From a virus: 64,000 bases of DNA. The notes under the pieces are model-generated. The model did not search any database. It saw only the letters and a program-made list of their open reading frames with translations, and was not told the DNA's origin. The stretch spans positions 1 through 64,000 of IMG/VR virus record IMGVR_UViG_3300047557_002442; one strand, 5' to 3'. The position numbers and the translations under genes are program-made. Shown in pieces: positions 28,298 through 34,000 of this stretch (position 1 is its first letter; each line of letters starts with the position of its first letter).

Positions 28298-29220
28298 TCT
28301 TCCTCAGCTAATCGCTTAAAGAAGTCAGCATCATCATCGTCCTCAGTCACAGCTGGAATTGATGGTGCTGGTTTAGTCTTAGCTACTGGTGGAGGTGTAA
28401 ACTCTTCAGCATCATCCCATGGTGGGGAACTTTCAGCTGTTGTAACAGGTCTTGACACTACTGCTCCATCTAAACCTAACACACGGTACAACTTAGCTTT
28501 CAATTCATCATATGACTTAAAGTTCTTTGGATCAACAAACTCTTGTAAAGAGTGTTCTTGCTTCCAGATTGATTCCAACTGACCATCATCATCAGACAGT
28601 GGTGCTGGTGCATCAAATGAGGATTGATCATAGTTACGATATCCTTCTACATTACGAATCTTCAACTTGAAGTTAGCACCTTCCCATAGATCAAATGGGT
28701 TGATTGGTGCTTCATCAGGAAACTGAGGATTCATTGCATCGTTAAGTTTATCAAAGATCTTCTTACCATACTTGAACAAGAATACTTTACCCTCATTCTG
28801 TGGGTTAGCAGTATCTTTAACAACATAGATGTTAGAGATGAATGTTAAACGACGTTTCTGATCCCGTACTTGTTTGCGCTGAGGGGAATTGTCATCTGTT
28901 GTGGAATTCCATAACTGAGTATTGTACTCAGAAACTGGATCTTGCTGACCTAGCGTTGTCAAAGACTTCTCGATATACCATTGTCCATTTAGACCCTTGA
29001 AGCCATGGTCCCAAACACGAACAAACGGAACATCTTCGTTGGTTGGTGCTGGTAAGAAACGGATAACAGCAAAGCCATTGCCTGCTTTATCTACTTCTGG
29101 TTTCCAAAATTTATCGTCGTCTCGGGAATCTGGTGCTACGGAACTTAGCTTTGATACTTCGCTAGTTAGTTTGGTTAGTTGTTCACTACGGTTACGTTTT
29201 AACTGATTAAAATCAGACAT
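28294..29220 (-). CDS. gp32: Single-stranded DNA-binding protein gp32
   Basis: 308 aa, like T4 gp32 (301). N-terminal basic segment QLKRNRSEQLTKLTSEVSK, core FWKPEVDKAGNGFAVIRFLP, FVRVWDHGFKGLNGQWYIEK and FLFKYGKKIFDKLNDAMNP, and an acidic C-terminal tail (EDDDDADFFKRLAEED) used for protein contacts. No Cys occurs in the protein, so the T4 zinc site is missing. SD AAGGAG. It is convergent with the preceding gene, overlapping its stop. A sigma70-type promoter lies upstream at 29299-29327. Confidence 0.92.
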   Translation of the reverse strand: MSDFNQLKRNRSEQLTKLTSEVSKLSSVAPDSRDDDKFWKPEVDKAGNGFAVIRFLPAPTNEDVPFVRVWDHGFKGLNGQWYIEKSLTTLGQQDPVSEYNTQLWNSTTDDNSPQRKQVRDQKRRLTFISNIYVVKDTANPQNEGKVFLFKYGKKIFDKLNDAMNPQFPDEAPINPFDLWEGANFKLKIRNVEGYRNYDQSSFDAPAPLSDDDGQLESIWKQEHSLQEFVDPKNFKSYDELKAKLYRVLGLDGAVVSRPVTTAESSPPWDDAEEFTPPPVAKTKPAPSIPAVTEDDDDADFFKRLAEED

Positions 29221-29298
29221 TGTATGCTCCTTATATGCGTTGTATAGTTTGTATATGCTTTGTATTAATCACGTACTACTCATGATATAATAGTATTT

Positions 29299-29327
29299 AT
29301 CATACACTCAATCTGAGAATTTGTCAA
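29299..29327 (-). promoter_or_regulatory. sigma70-like promoter for gp32
   Basis: On the minus strand TTGACA (29327-29322) and TATGAT (29304-29299) are 17 bases apart, about 80 bases before the gp32 ATG. The -35 lies in the last codons of gp59. A GATAAATA late-promoter-like string overlaps the -10 region, so expression may be both early and late. Confidence 0.7.
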
Positions 29328-29886
29328 CAACAATTTGTTTCAGTCTTGTCTTGTCAAACTCAATGAATGGCCGATATTTCTTACATTTCAGATAAAGTTC
29401 AGGCCAAACTACTTTATCCTCAATCTTTCTATTCCACATTGGCATAAACCCAATCAAATCATTGAGTATAATCATGGTCTCAATGTTAATTTGACCTCTC
29501 ATATACTTCTTCAACAACTCAGGGTGCTGTCCATCCACTACCTTAAAGTTATCGTTAAATGATGAGTTGAGTTTATCCAAATCCTCGGAAAATTGGTAGG
29601 TTATTGACTCTTTATATTTCAGATACTTACGGTAATGTGCTTCACACGTTTCATTCTGAATAATGTCTCCTACCCAGACATCACTATTGGAAACAAAGTT
29701 CGCTACTAGGTATCCAAGGACATCTTTACGTTTTGACAGCTTGTGAAAAAAGTATCTGTCATGTCTCTTTTCAAAAGACTCCTTGGATGCCTTAATGCTA
29801 CCATTGTATTTGAAAAAGTCATAAGTCTTGGTCGTGAAGTGATTCTTCAGACTTACATATAACTTGTATGCATCAAATGCGTCCAT
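29308..29886 (-). CDS. gp59: DNA helicase loader gp59
   Basis: 192 aa from ATG 29886; a GTG at 29910 would add eight residues. DAYKLYVSLKNHF, YDFFKYNG, FEKRHDRYFFHKLSKRKD and GYLVANFVSNSDVWVGDI match the T4 gp59 pattern (YKLYLMIKQHM, YDVIKYN, KRRDKYFFQKL, FISNLVANQDAWIGDI). It loads the gp41 helicase onto gp32-covered forks, consistent with lying next to gp32. The start overlaps the methyltransferase end. Confidence 0.85.
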   Translation of the reverse strand: MDAFDAYKLYVSLKNHFTTKTYDFFKYNGSIKASKESFEKRHDRYFFHKLSKRKDVLGYLVANFVSNSDVWVGDIIQNETCEAHYRKYLKYKESITYQFSEDLDKLNSSFNDNFKVVDGQHPELLKKYMRGQINIETMIILNDLIGFMPMWNRKIEDKVVWPELYLKCKKYRPFIEFDKTRLKQIVVDKFSD

Positions 29887-30430
29887 TTTTAAAGAAAAGG
29901 CTCTGCTCACGAATATAACGCTCTCTCATAGTTGAAACTGCTCTAACTTGATTCAATGTAAATGGCATGGGTGTAAACCCGTTCTTTTCCATAACATTCA
30001 ACCAATATGGAGCATGTTGACAATTCACATGATGATGTCCTGGCTGACCAGGTAATGCATGTGTCATAATAACATACTTACATTGTTTCATTACATCAAT
30101 AAAGTTCTGCATGTATTTTGCATCTACGTGCTCAACAAACTCTACTGTCCAAGCAAGATCATATATCTTACCTAAATCATATGGTCCTTTGGTAAAGTCA
30201 TGAATAACAATATGGTCCTTCAACGACTCCGGACGATCCACTTCAAAGTCCCCATCGATCCCTAATACGTCAAGACCTTTTTTCAACATAAGCTCAACCA
30301 TACCACCTGGACCACAGCCTATATCCACAACAGACTTGATACCAAGGTTATTAATCAGGTATGTTAAAGCACCATCATCTAAGTGGGTTTCATTTTCATG
30401 ACCACCCAAGTGTCCTGGTAAATCACTCAT
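29873..30430 (-). CDS. Class I SAM-dependent methyltransferase
   Basis: 185 aa with SAM motif I VVDIGCGPGGMVELMLKKG at about 34-52, an acidic residue at the end of the next strand (VLGIDGDF), and the motif IV-like region WTVEFVEHVDAKYMQ. The C-terminal part has a His cluster (GHHHVNCQHAPYW). The family often modifies sugars or small molecules; the substrate cannot be told here. It is inserted between gp59 and gp33, which are adjacent in T4, and overlaps both reading frames slightly. Confidence 0.75.
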   Translation of the reverse strand: MSDLPGHLGGHENETHLDDGALTYLINNLGIKSVVDIGCGPGGMVELMLKKGLDVLGIDGDFEVDRPESLKDHIVIHDFTKGPYDLGKIYDLAWTVEFVEHVDAKYMQNFIDVMKQCKYVIMTHALPGQPGHHHVNCQHAPYWLNVMEKNGFTPMPFTLNQVRAVSTMRERYIREQSLFFKNGRI

Positions 30431-30674
30431 ACATCAATTTCCTCGTCTTTGGTAAATAATTTAATTGTTCAGCATCTTGCTGAATCTTCGCCTTCAATTT
30501 GATACTAGACTTAATGATAGATGCAGCAGACTCAATCTCAAGACCAGTAGTCTCACAGAAATAAATTACTGCATCCATATAAGTAAGTTGTTTTGTTTCA
30601 ACCAACTTTTCAATTTCAATCATGAATTCACTTGCTGACATAACCGCCAGCTGTTCAATTAGTTGCTCGTTCAT
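30423..30674 (-). CDS. gp33: Late transcription coactivator gp33
   Basis: 83 aa from ATG 30674, which overlaps the upstream stop (ATGA). The core QLTYMDAVIYFCETTGLEIE, then SAASIIKSSIKLKAKIQ and EAEQLNYL-like DAEQLNYLPKTRKL, is typical of gp33 in marine T4-like phages. gp33 links the gp45 clamp and host RNA polymerase beta flap at late promoters, which fits the TATAAATA-type motifs seen at 58-63 kb. Confidence 0.75.
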   Translation of the reverse strand: MNEQLIEQLAVMSASEFMIEIEKLVETKQLTYMDAVIYFCETTGLEIESAASIIKSSIKLKAKIQQDAEQLNYLPKTRKLMYE

Positions 30675-31015
30675 TTGAACACTATCAATGTGAATAAGCA
30701 TACTTGCGCAAACAATCCTATAGAGTTAATCAAAACATTTATATAATCACGTTGTATGATTGAACGAATCATTAAGATCATCAATCCTACCCAAATGAAT
30801 AATACAACATCTGACGTAGGTACACGATCATTTATACCTGATACTACTGACATTAATGTTGGAATAGTAGATAGATGAAACGCTACTGTTGCAACCCAAC
30901 CCATTGTATCTGTTGATATTTTCTTAACATACTCTTTAATACCAACCCAACTATCTGTAAAAAATATGGTGCCCAATTTTTGTAATCCTTTCTCTTTTCC
31001 AGCCTGGTTTGACAT
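30671..31015 (-). CDS. Conserved phage membrane protein, 3 TM
   Basis: 114 aa from ATG 31015. Three hydrophobic segments: WVATVAFHLSTIPTLMSVV (about 39-57), VVLFIWVGLMILMIRSII (70-87) and VINSIGLFAQVCLFTLIVF-like residues to the end. It starts inside the end of the hydrolase gene. An upstream in-frame ATG (31123) lies deeper in that gene. Similar small membrane proteins occur in marine T4-like phages; the function is unknown, possibly lysis-related given the neighbour. Confidence 0.55.
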   Translation of the reverse strand: MSNQAGKEKGLQKLGTIFFTDSWVGIKEYVKKISTDTMGWVATVAFHLSTIPTLMSVVSGINDRVPTSDVVLFIWVGLMILMIRSIIQRDYINVLINSIGLFAQVCLFTLIVFK

Positions 31016-31508
31016 AGTCTGCGTGATAGTAAATTGCTTGCTCCAGGCTTCTGATTCTGTAGTTTTCGAATAATACTTTTTTAGCAACATCTTCAGACTC
31101 ATTGTATAGATTCCTATTAACATGTTTCAGTCTCGATGGACTCTCACAATACCACGAAAATTGACAAACAATCTTTTCATAAAACTTATTCTTCTGGTAA
31201 ACTACTCCACAAATAGAACTTGGGAAGTGACCAGATTTTACCCTATTAAGCGTCACCTGGGCAACAGCAACCTTACCTTCAAAAGGTTCATTACCAGCCT
31301 CATAGTATATGTTTTTGGTTAGACACTCTAATTCACTTAGTCTTCCTCTCATCGTATACTTGTATGGTACAGTAGAGTAGAAGTCACTTCTTTCAAGATA
31401 CTTGTTATAAGCATTATCAGCTATCTTGAAGAAGAGGAAGCCAAATGCAATAACGACACTTAACACGCTTGCCAAGAGCAAGCTCTTTAAAATGTTTTCT
31501 TGTTTCAT
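30951..31508 (-). CDS. Cell wall hydrolase, SleB/CwlJ type, membrane-anchored
   Basis: 185 aa. A signal-anchor helix at about 9-27 (LLLASVLSVVIAFGFLFFKI) precedes a Hydrolase_2 domain: CLTKNIYYEAGNEPFEGKVA with the catalytic-type Glu, VAQVTLNRVKSGHFPSSICG, CQFSWYCES and AIYYHADYVKPGW. It cleaves peptidoglycan and the anchor suggests a signal-arrest-release-like endolysin. It has its own consensus sigma70-type promoter at 31519-31547. Confidence 0.8.
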   Translation of the reverse strand: MKQENILKSLLLASVLSVVIAFGFLFFKIADNAYNKYLERSDFYSTVPYKYTMRGRLSELECLTKNIYYEAGNEPFEGKVAVAQVTLNRVKSGHFPSSICGVVYQKNKFYEKIVCQFSWYCESPSRLKHVNRNLYNESEDVAKKVLFENYRIRSLEQAIYYHADYVKPGWKRERITKIGHHIFYR

Positions 31509-31518
31509 ATTAGTCTCT

Positions 31519-31547
31519 ATTATAGATTAAAATAGAAAAAAGGTCAA
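31519..31547 (-). promoter_or_regulatory. sigma70-like promoter for the SleB hydrolase
   Basis: Minus strand TTGACC (31547-31542), 17-base spacer, TATAAT (31524-31519), 11 bases before the ATG at 31508. A start point at about +7 from the -10 would give a very short leader and there is no clear Shine-Dalgarno sequence. Confidence 0.7.
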
Positions 31548-31567
31548 GAAGTTTTTTCTTGATATGA

Positions 31568-31589
31568 AAAAGGGACCGAAGTCCCTTTT
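31568..31589 (-). terminator. Intrinsic terminator after the M15 peptidase
   Basis: Perfect 9-bp stem AAAAGGGAC/GTCCCTTTT with a CGAA loop, six bases after the M15 stop; it could work in either direction. Confidence 0.8.
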
Positions 31590-31594
31590 ATTGA

Positions 31595-32059
31595 TTAGGC
31601 AACTAGCCCTGGTTTGTAAACAGTTTTACCGCCTTCTTTCATAGCAGTCAATACTTGTTTACGTTGTGGACCATTGCGTTTCAAAGAAACGTGTACCCAT
31701 CCAGAATCTGGTACACCAGGTGTGTAAAATTCTAGGATAAGTTGATCGAATTCAAGATTGTCCTTGATCCATGCTGCTAATGTAGCATTTGGAACTCCAG
31801 GAACTTCGATATCGCAAGCTTCTCCGAAGCAATGCTGTGATGTTCTTGAGCCTCTAACAGCTTCATTTAGATCCGGACTGCGATAACCCGAGTTTATTTT
31901 TGTTACACCAAACTTATCGCGTACTGGTTGAACAATCTTCTCAACAACATTTTTTAAATTGTCCAGATGTTCACCTTTTGGTGTGTTGTCTATTTTCAAT
32001 TTCGTTGCTGTATCACTTTTTGTAAATTCAACAAGATTGAAGTTTTTAGATAATTGCAT
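31595..32059 (-). CDS. Peptidase M15-type endolysin
   Basis: 154 aa. Motifs: INSGYRSPDLNEAVRG, SQHCFGEACDIEVPG (S-x-H-x-x-G-x-A-x-D zinc ligands) and GWVHVSLKRNG with the third ligand His, characteristic of Peptidase_M15_3 D-Ala-D-Ala/L-Ala-D-Glu peptidases. It likely cuts peptide bridges in peptidoglycan at lysis. No signal peptide, so a holin would be needed. SD AAGGAG. A hairpin lies in its leader and a terminator follows it. Confidence 0.85.
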   Translation of the reverse strand: MQLSKNFNLVEFTKSDTATKLKIDNTPKGEHLDNLKNVVEKIVQPVRDKFGVTKINSGYRSPDLNEAVRGSRTSQHCFGEACDIEVPGVPNATLAAWIKDNLEFDQLILEFYTPGVPDSGWVHVSLKRNGPQRKQVLTAMKEGGKTVYKPGLVA

Positions 32060-32073
32060 TTACTTTCTCCTTA

Positions 32074-32111
32074 TGCAGGGGTGGGTTATTAGGAAACCCA
32101 CTAAAACCTTA
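32074..32111 (-). other. Leader hairpin of the M15 gene resembling the tmRNA 3' hairpin
   Basis: Minus strand: TAAGGTTTTAGTGGGTTTCC then TAATAACCCACCCC; stem GTGGGTT/AACCCAC. A near-copy with the same GTGGGTTTCCT core lies at about 32261-32296 at the end of the tmRNA coding piece. It may be a duplicated processing hairpin or attenuator. Confidence 0.5.
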
Positions 32112-32231
32112 GCCCCATAGACCTTTAACTTTACCTACTACAGCATCTACGACGCCTTTAACCTTACCAACACCTGGTACATACCAAGCTACTACTACAC
32201 CTACTGCTACCCAAAAAAGAACTGATAACAT
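32109..32231 (-). CDS. 40-aa single-span membrane peptide
   Basis: MLSVLFWVAVGVVVAWYVPG, then a Lys/Gly/Val repeat (GKVKGVVDAVVGKVKGLWG). One hydrophobic helix at about 3-18 and a basic amphipathic tail with a doubled (V)GKVKG motif. A strong SD (AAGGAG) is six bases before ATG 32231. It lies between the tmRNA and the M15 endolysin. A holin-like or toxin-like peptide is possible; there is no direct evidence. Confidence 0.65.
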   Translation of the reverse strand: MLSVLFWVAVGVVVAWYVPGVGKVKGVVDAVVGKVKGLWG

Positions 32232-32303
32232 GGTTGTCTCCTTAAAAAGAAAATTAGCGGGTTATTCTGTTACGAGGAAACCCACCGAAACCCTAAGCGG
32301 CAA

Positions 32304-32336
32304 TTAAGCTGCTAATGCGTATTCGCTATCATTTGC
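32304..32336 (-). other. tmRNA proteolysis-tag reading frame
   Basis: GCA AAT GAT AGC GAA TAC GCA TTA GCA GCT TAA encodes ANDSEYALAA then stop. If the resume codon is the GTA two codons earlier, VN would be added. The C-terminal ALAA is the ClpXP/ClpAP-type degron. Upstream bases ATAAAGTAAAC resemble the unpaired stretch before resume codons. Confidence 0.85.
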
Positions 32337-32419
32337 GTTTACTTTATTTATGCGATTTGCGGTCGTCATCTACCGGACGCTCTTATTCTATCTACCCCAA
32401 TCGAAACCTAGTCAGGCCC

Positions 32420-32515
32420 ATCAGAGATACACTGCTGTTACCAACACTTCTCACTGTGTGCTTTCGGGCTGCAGTCCCTAGATAACCCCGTGGTGTTAAT
32501 GGTGCAATGCATCTT
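32420..32515 (-). other. Intervening segment between tmRNA acceptor and coding pieces
   Basis: 96 bases between the encoded CCA and the 5' G of the coding piece. It contains small inverted repeats such as GGGACTGCAGCCC. In permuted tmRNAs this segment is removed by tRNA-type processing (RNase P at the coding 5' end, 3' trimming at CCA). I see no gene in it. Confidence 0.6.
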
Positions 32516-32627
32516 TGGTGGACCTGGGCGGAATCGAACCGCCGTCTTGAAGTCCTTACCTTAGAGTTTACGTCGTTATTTTATATACCAAGGTCTATAT
32601 CCAATATAATCCTTGGTTTTAAATATC

Positions 32628-32873
32628 TTAGTCAGTATTCTTTTCAACATATGGACGACGTCCTAAATTGTGTAGTTGAATTGTTTTTTGTTTTTGTTCA
32701 AGAACTAACTCTTCTTTACTAACCACATCGCCCTCAATTGACTCAGCCTTTGGTGCTGGTGCTTGGGCATATGGTCGTCTTGATAGTTGCTGCTGATTGA
32801 TATGGTTTCTATCGTTATCTTCTGCATACACATTCAAAGCAAACAATATAGCAACTAAACTAACTGCTTTCAT
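32628..32873 (-). CDS. Secreted 81-aa peptide with two RRPY motifs
   Basis: The signal peptide MKAVSLVAILFALNVYA is followed by EDND and a charged, Gln-rich mature part of about 64 aa. LSRRPYAQ and LGRRPYVE form a repeated L-x-RRPY motif about 39 residues apart. SD AGGAGAAAG. It is probably exported to the periplasm. It sits between the peroxiredoxin gene and the tmRNA. I recognise no family. Confidence 0.6.
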   Translation of the reverse strand: MKAVSLVAILFALNVYAEDNDRNHINQQQLSRRPYAQAPAPKAESIEGDVVSKEELVLEQKQKTIQLHNLGRRPYVEKNTD

Positions 32874-32929
32874 TTCTTTCTCCTATACAAAAAAGCCAAA
32901 CGGCTATAATTATATATTGAGAAATATGT

Positions 32930-32957
32930 AAAAAAGCATATGCCGGAAAGCATATGT
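32930..32957 (-). terminator. Terminator after the peroxiredoxin gene
   Basis: Minus strand ACATATGC-TTTCCG-GCATATGC followed by TTTTTT. A further overlapping arm (CCGGAGGCATAT) could form an alternative hairpin. It lies 29 bases after the stop. Confidence 0.6.
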
Positions 32958-32985
32958 CAATATATGCCTCCGGTATTTATGCGGC

Positions 32986-33561
32986 TTAGATCTTACCAAT
33001 CAAATCTAAACTTGGTGTTAGTGTTTCAGCACCATCTGCCCATTTAGCTGGACATGCCTCATTGGGATGTTCTCTTGTATAGATTGCTGCCTTGATCTTA
33101 CGAACAAGCTCGGCTGCATTACGACCAACACCATCTGCTGTTTGTTCGCTAATAACAACCTTACCATCCGGATCGACAACAAATGTTGAACGGTGTGCTA
33201 ATCCAGTTTCACAATTCAACACATTGAATATTTGTGAAAGAATATGTGCTGGATCGCCAATCAGTGGATATTTGACTTTCTTAATTGTATCTGATGCGTC
33301 TGCCCATGCCTTATGGACAAAATGAGTATCAGTAGATACTCCATATACATTGACTCCTAATGTCTTCAATTCATCATAATGATCCTGTAGATCACCTAAC
33401 TCTGTCGGACAAACAAAAGTAAAATCAGCTGGATAGAAAAAGAATACATTCCAGCCAGTAGTTAAATCTTCGGATGATAGTTTATTAAACTTACCATCAC
33501 AGTATACATCAACATAATAATTAACAACATACTCATTTGCAGCTTGGCCTACATTTATCAT
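32986..33561 (-). CDS. ahpC: 2-Cys peroxiredoxin (AhpC type)
   Basis: 191 aa, normal for AhpC. The peroxidatic site is [20 protein letters not shown] with Cys near 51; the resolving Cys is in [10 protein letters not shown] near 168. [13 protein letters not shown] and [15 protein letters not shown] are family motifs. It reduces hydrogen peroxide and organic peroxides using a host reductant. Monocistronic-looking, followed by a terminator. An auxiliary metabolic gene probably acquired from a bacterium. Confidence 0.92.
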   Translation of the reverse strand: MINVGQAANEYVVNYYVDVYCDGKFNKLSSEDLTTGWNVFFFYPADFTFVCPTELGDLQDHYDELKTLGVNVYGVSTDTHFVHKAWADASDTIKKVKYPLIGDPAHILSQIFNVLNCETGLAHRSTFVVDPDGKVVISEQTADGVGRNAAELVRKIKAAIYTREHPNEACPAKWADGAETLTPSLDLIGKI

Positions 33562-33581
33562 AACAATTCCTCATTTTATTA

Positions 33582-33725
33582 TTAAACACAATCAGCAATG
33601 GCAGCTAACCACCTTGCTTGACATTCTTTATCATTCACATCACACACGACTGGATCTTGTGGTTGGTATATTTCTTTATTGGTTTCTTTTGGGAGCTCTT
33701 TTTGTAGCTCTTCTGGCGTAGCCAT
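33582..33725 (-). CDS. 47-aa hypothetical protein
   Basis: MATPEELQKELPKETNKEIY, then QPQDPVVCDVNDKECQARWL and AAIADCV. SD AGGAGAGG before ATG 33725. Three Cys in the C-terminal half (about 29, 36 and 46) could bind metal or form disulfides. It lies between the pqqA terminator and the peroxiredoxin gene, perhaps co-transcribed with the latter. The function is unknown. Confidence 0.6.
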   Translation of the reverse strand: MATPEELQKELPKETNKEIYQPQDPVVCDVNDKECQARWLAAIADCV

Positions 33726-33755
33726 GTTACCTCTCCTTTTGGGATCATTAACTGG

Positions 33756-33783
33756 AAAAAAAGGGCTATACAGCCCTTTTTTT
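33756..33783 (-). terminator. Strong terminator after pqqA
   Basis: Perfect 12-bp stem AAAAAAAGGGCT/AGCCCTTTTTTT with an ATAC loop; bidirectional in form. It isolates pqqA from the downstream genes. Confidence 0.9.
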
Positions 33784-33805
33784 GTAGTGCCGTATAGTAT
33801 GAATA

Positions 33806-33877
33806 TTATTTATTCATTACGTACATTGTTACTTCGAAGCCGAAGCGCATTTCTTGTGCAGTTGGTTTTGTCCACAT
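33806..33877 (-). CDS. pqqA: PqqA, PQQ cofactor precursor peptide
   Basis: 23 aa: MWTKPTAQEMRFGFEVTMYV, then MNK. It has the PqqA pattern W-x-K-P, R-x-G-F-E-V-T-M-Y. Glu15 and Tyr19, in the required E-x-x-x-Y spacing, are the residues cross-linked to make pyrroloquinoline quinone. Strong SD AAGGAG and a dedicated terminator show it is a real short gene. No other pqq gene is visible in the window, so the host PqqB-E would have to process it. PQQ serves methanol and other alcohol dehydrogenases, pointing to a methylotrophic or alcohol-oxidising host. Confidence 0.88.
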   Translation of the reverse strand: MWTKPTAQEMRFGFEVTMYVMNK

Positions 33878-33911
33878 AATATTTCTCCTTAATTAAGTTT
33901 AAACACATTTG

Positions 33912-33923
33912 AGGCAATTGCCT
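33912..33923. promoter_or_regulatory. 12-bp palindrome upstream of pqqA
   Basis: AGGCAATTGCCT, a perfect palindrome 35 bases before the pqqA ATG in an AT-rich leader; a possible operator. No good -35/-10 pair is evident around it. Confidence 0.3.
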
Positions 33924-33955
33924 ACCTGTCTATTTAACCATATTTGAGGAAAAAA

Positions 33956-33987
33956 CACCATGCTCGAGTACGCAATTGAGCATGGTG
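33956..33987 (-). terminator. Terminator after the DUF932 gene
   Basis: 10-bp stem CACCATGCTC/GAGCATGGTG, 12-base loop, followed on the minus strand by TTTTTT; 14 bases after the stop. Confidence 0.85.
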
Positions 33988-34000
33988 AAATTCATTAACT

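Larger units (their letters stand above)
32250..32605 (-). ncRNA. ssrA: Circularly permuted (two-piece) tmRNA gene
   Basis: On the minus strand the acceptor piece comes first: T-arm GGCGG-TTCGATT-CCGCC (32543-32527), acceptor strand CAGGTCC, discriminator A and encoded CCA ending at 32516. After 96 bases the coding piece starts at 32419 with GGGCCTGAC and the tmRNA-type D-loop AGGTTTCGATTGGGG. GGGCCTG pairs with CAGGTCC over seven pairs, including G3-U70, the alanine identity element. The tag frame ANDSEYALAA then TAA lies at 32336-32304. The outer limits (about 32605 and 32250) are estimates. It would rescue stalled ribosomes and tag proteins for proteolysis. Confidence 0.88.

Noticed and set aside
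32516-32560. Ordinary tRNA at the GGTTCGATTCCGCC-CCA segment
   Set aside because: No anticodon arm or D-arm precedes it; the partner acceptor strand lies 97 bases downstream beside the tag frame, so it is half of a permuted tmRNA.
32894-32905. Terminator AGCC-GTTT-GGCT before the RRPY peptide gene
   Set aside because: Only a 4-bp stem and it lies just before a ribosome site; the stronger hairpin at 32930-32957 is the likelier terminator.
32974-32981. Late promoter CATAAATA just after the peroxiredoxin gene
   Set aside because: A strong hairpin terminator follows directly, so useful transcription from it is doubtful.
33679-33879. 66-aa plus-strand open frame across pqqA
   Set aside because: Antisense to pqqA and its terminator; the minus-strand genes have clear ribosome sites and a family match.
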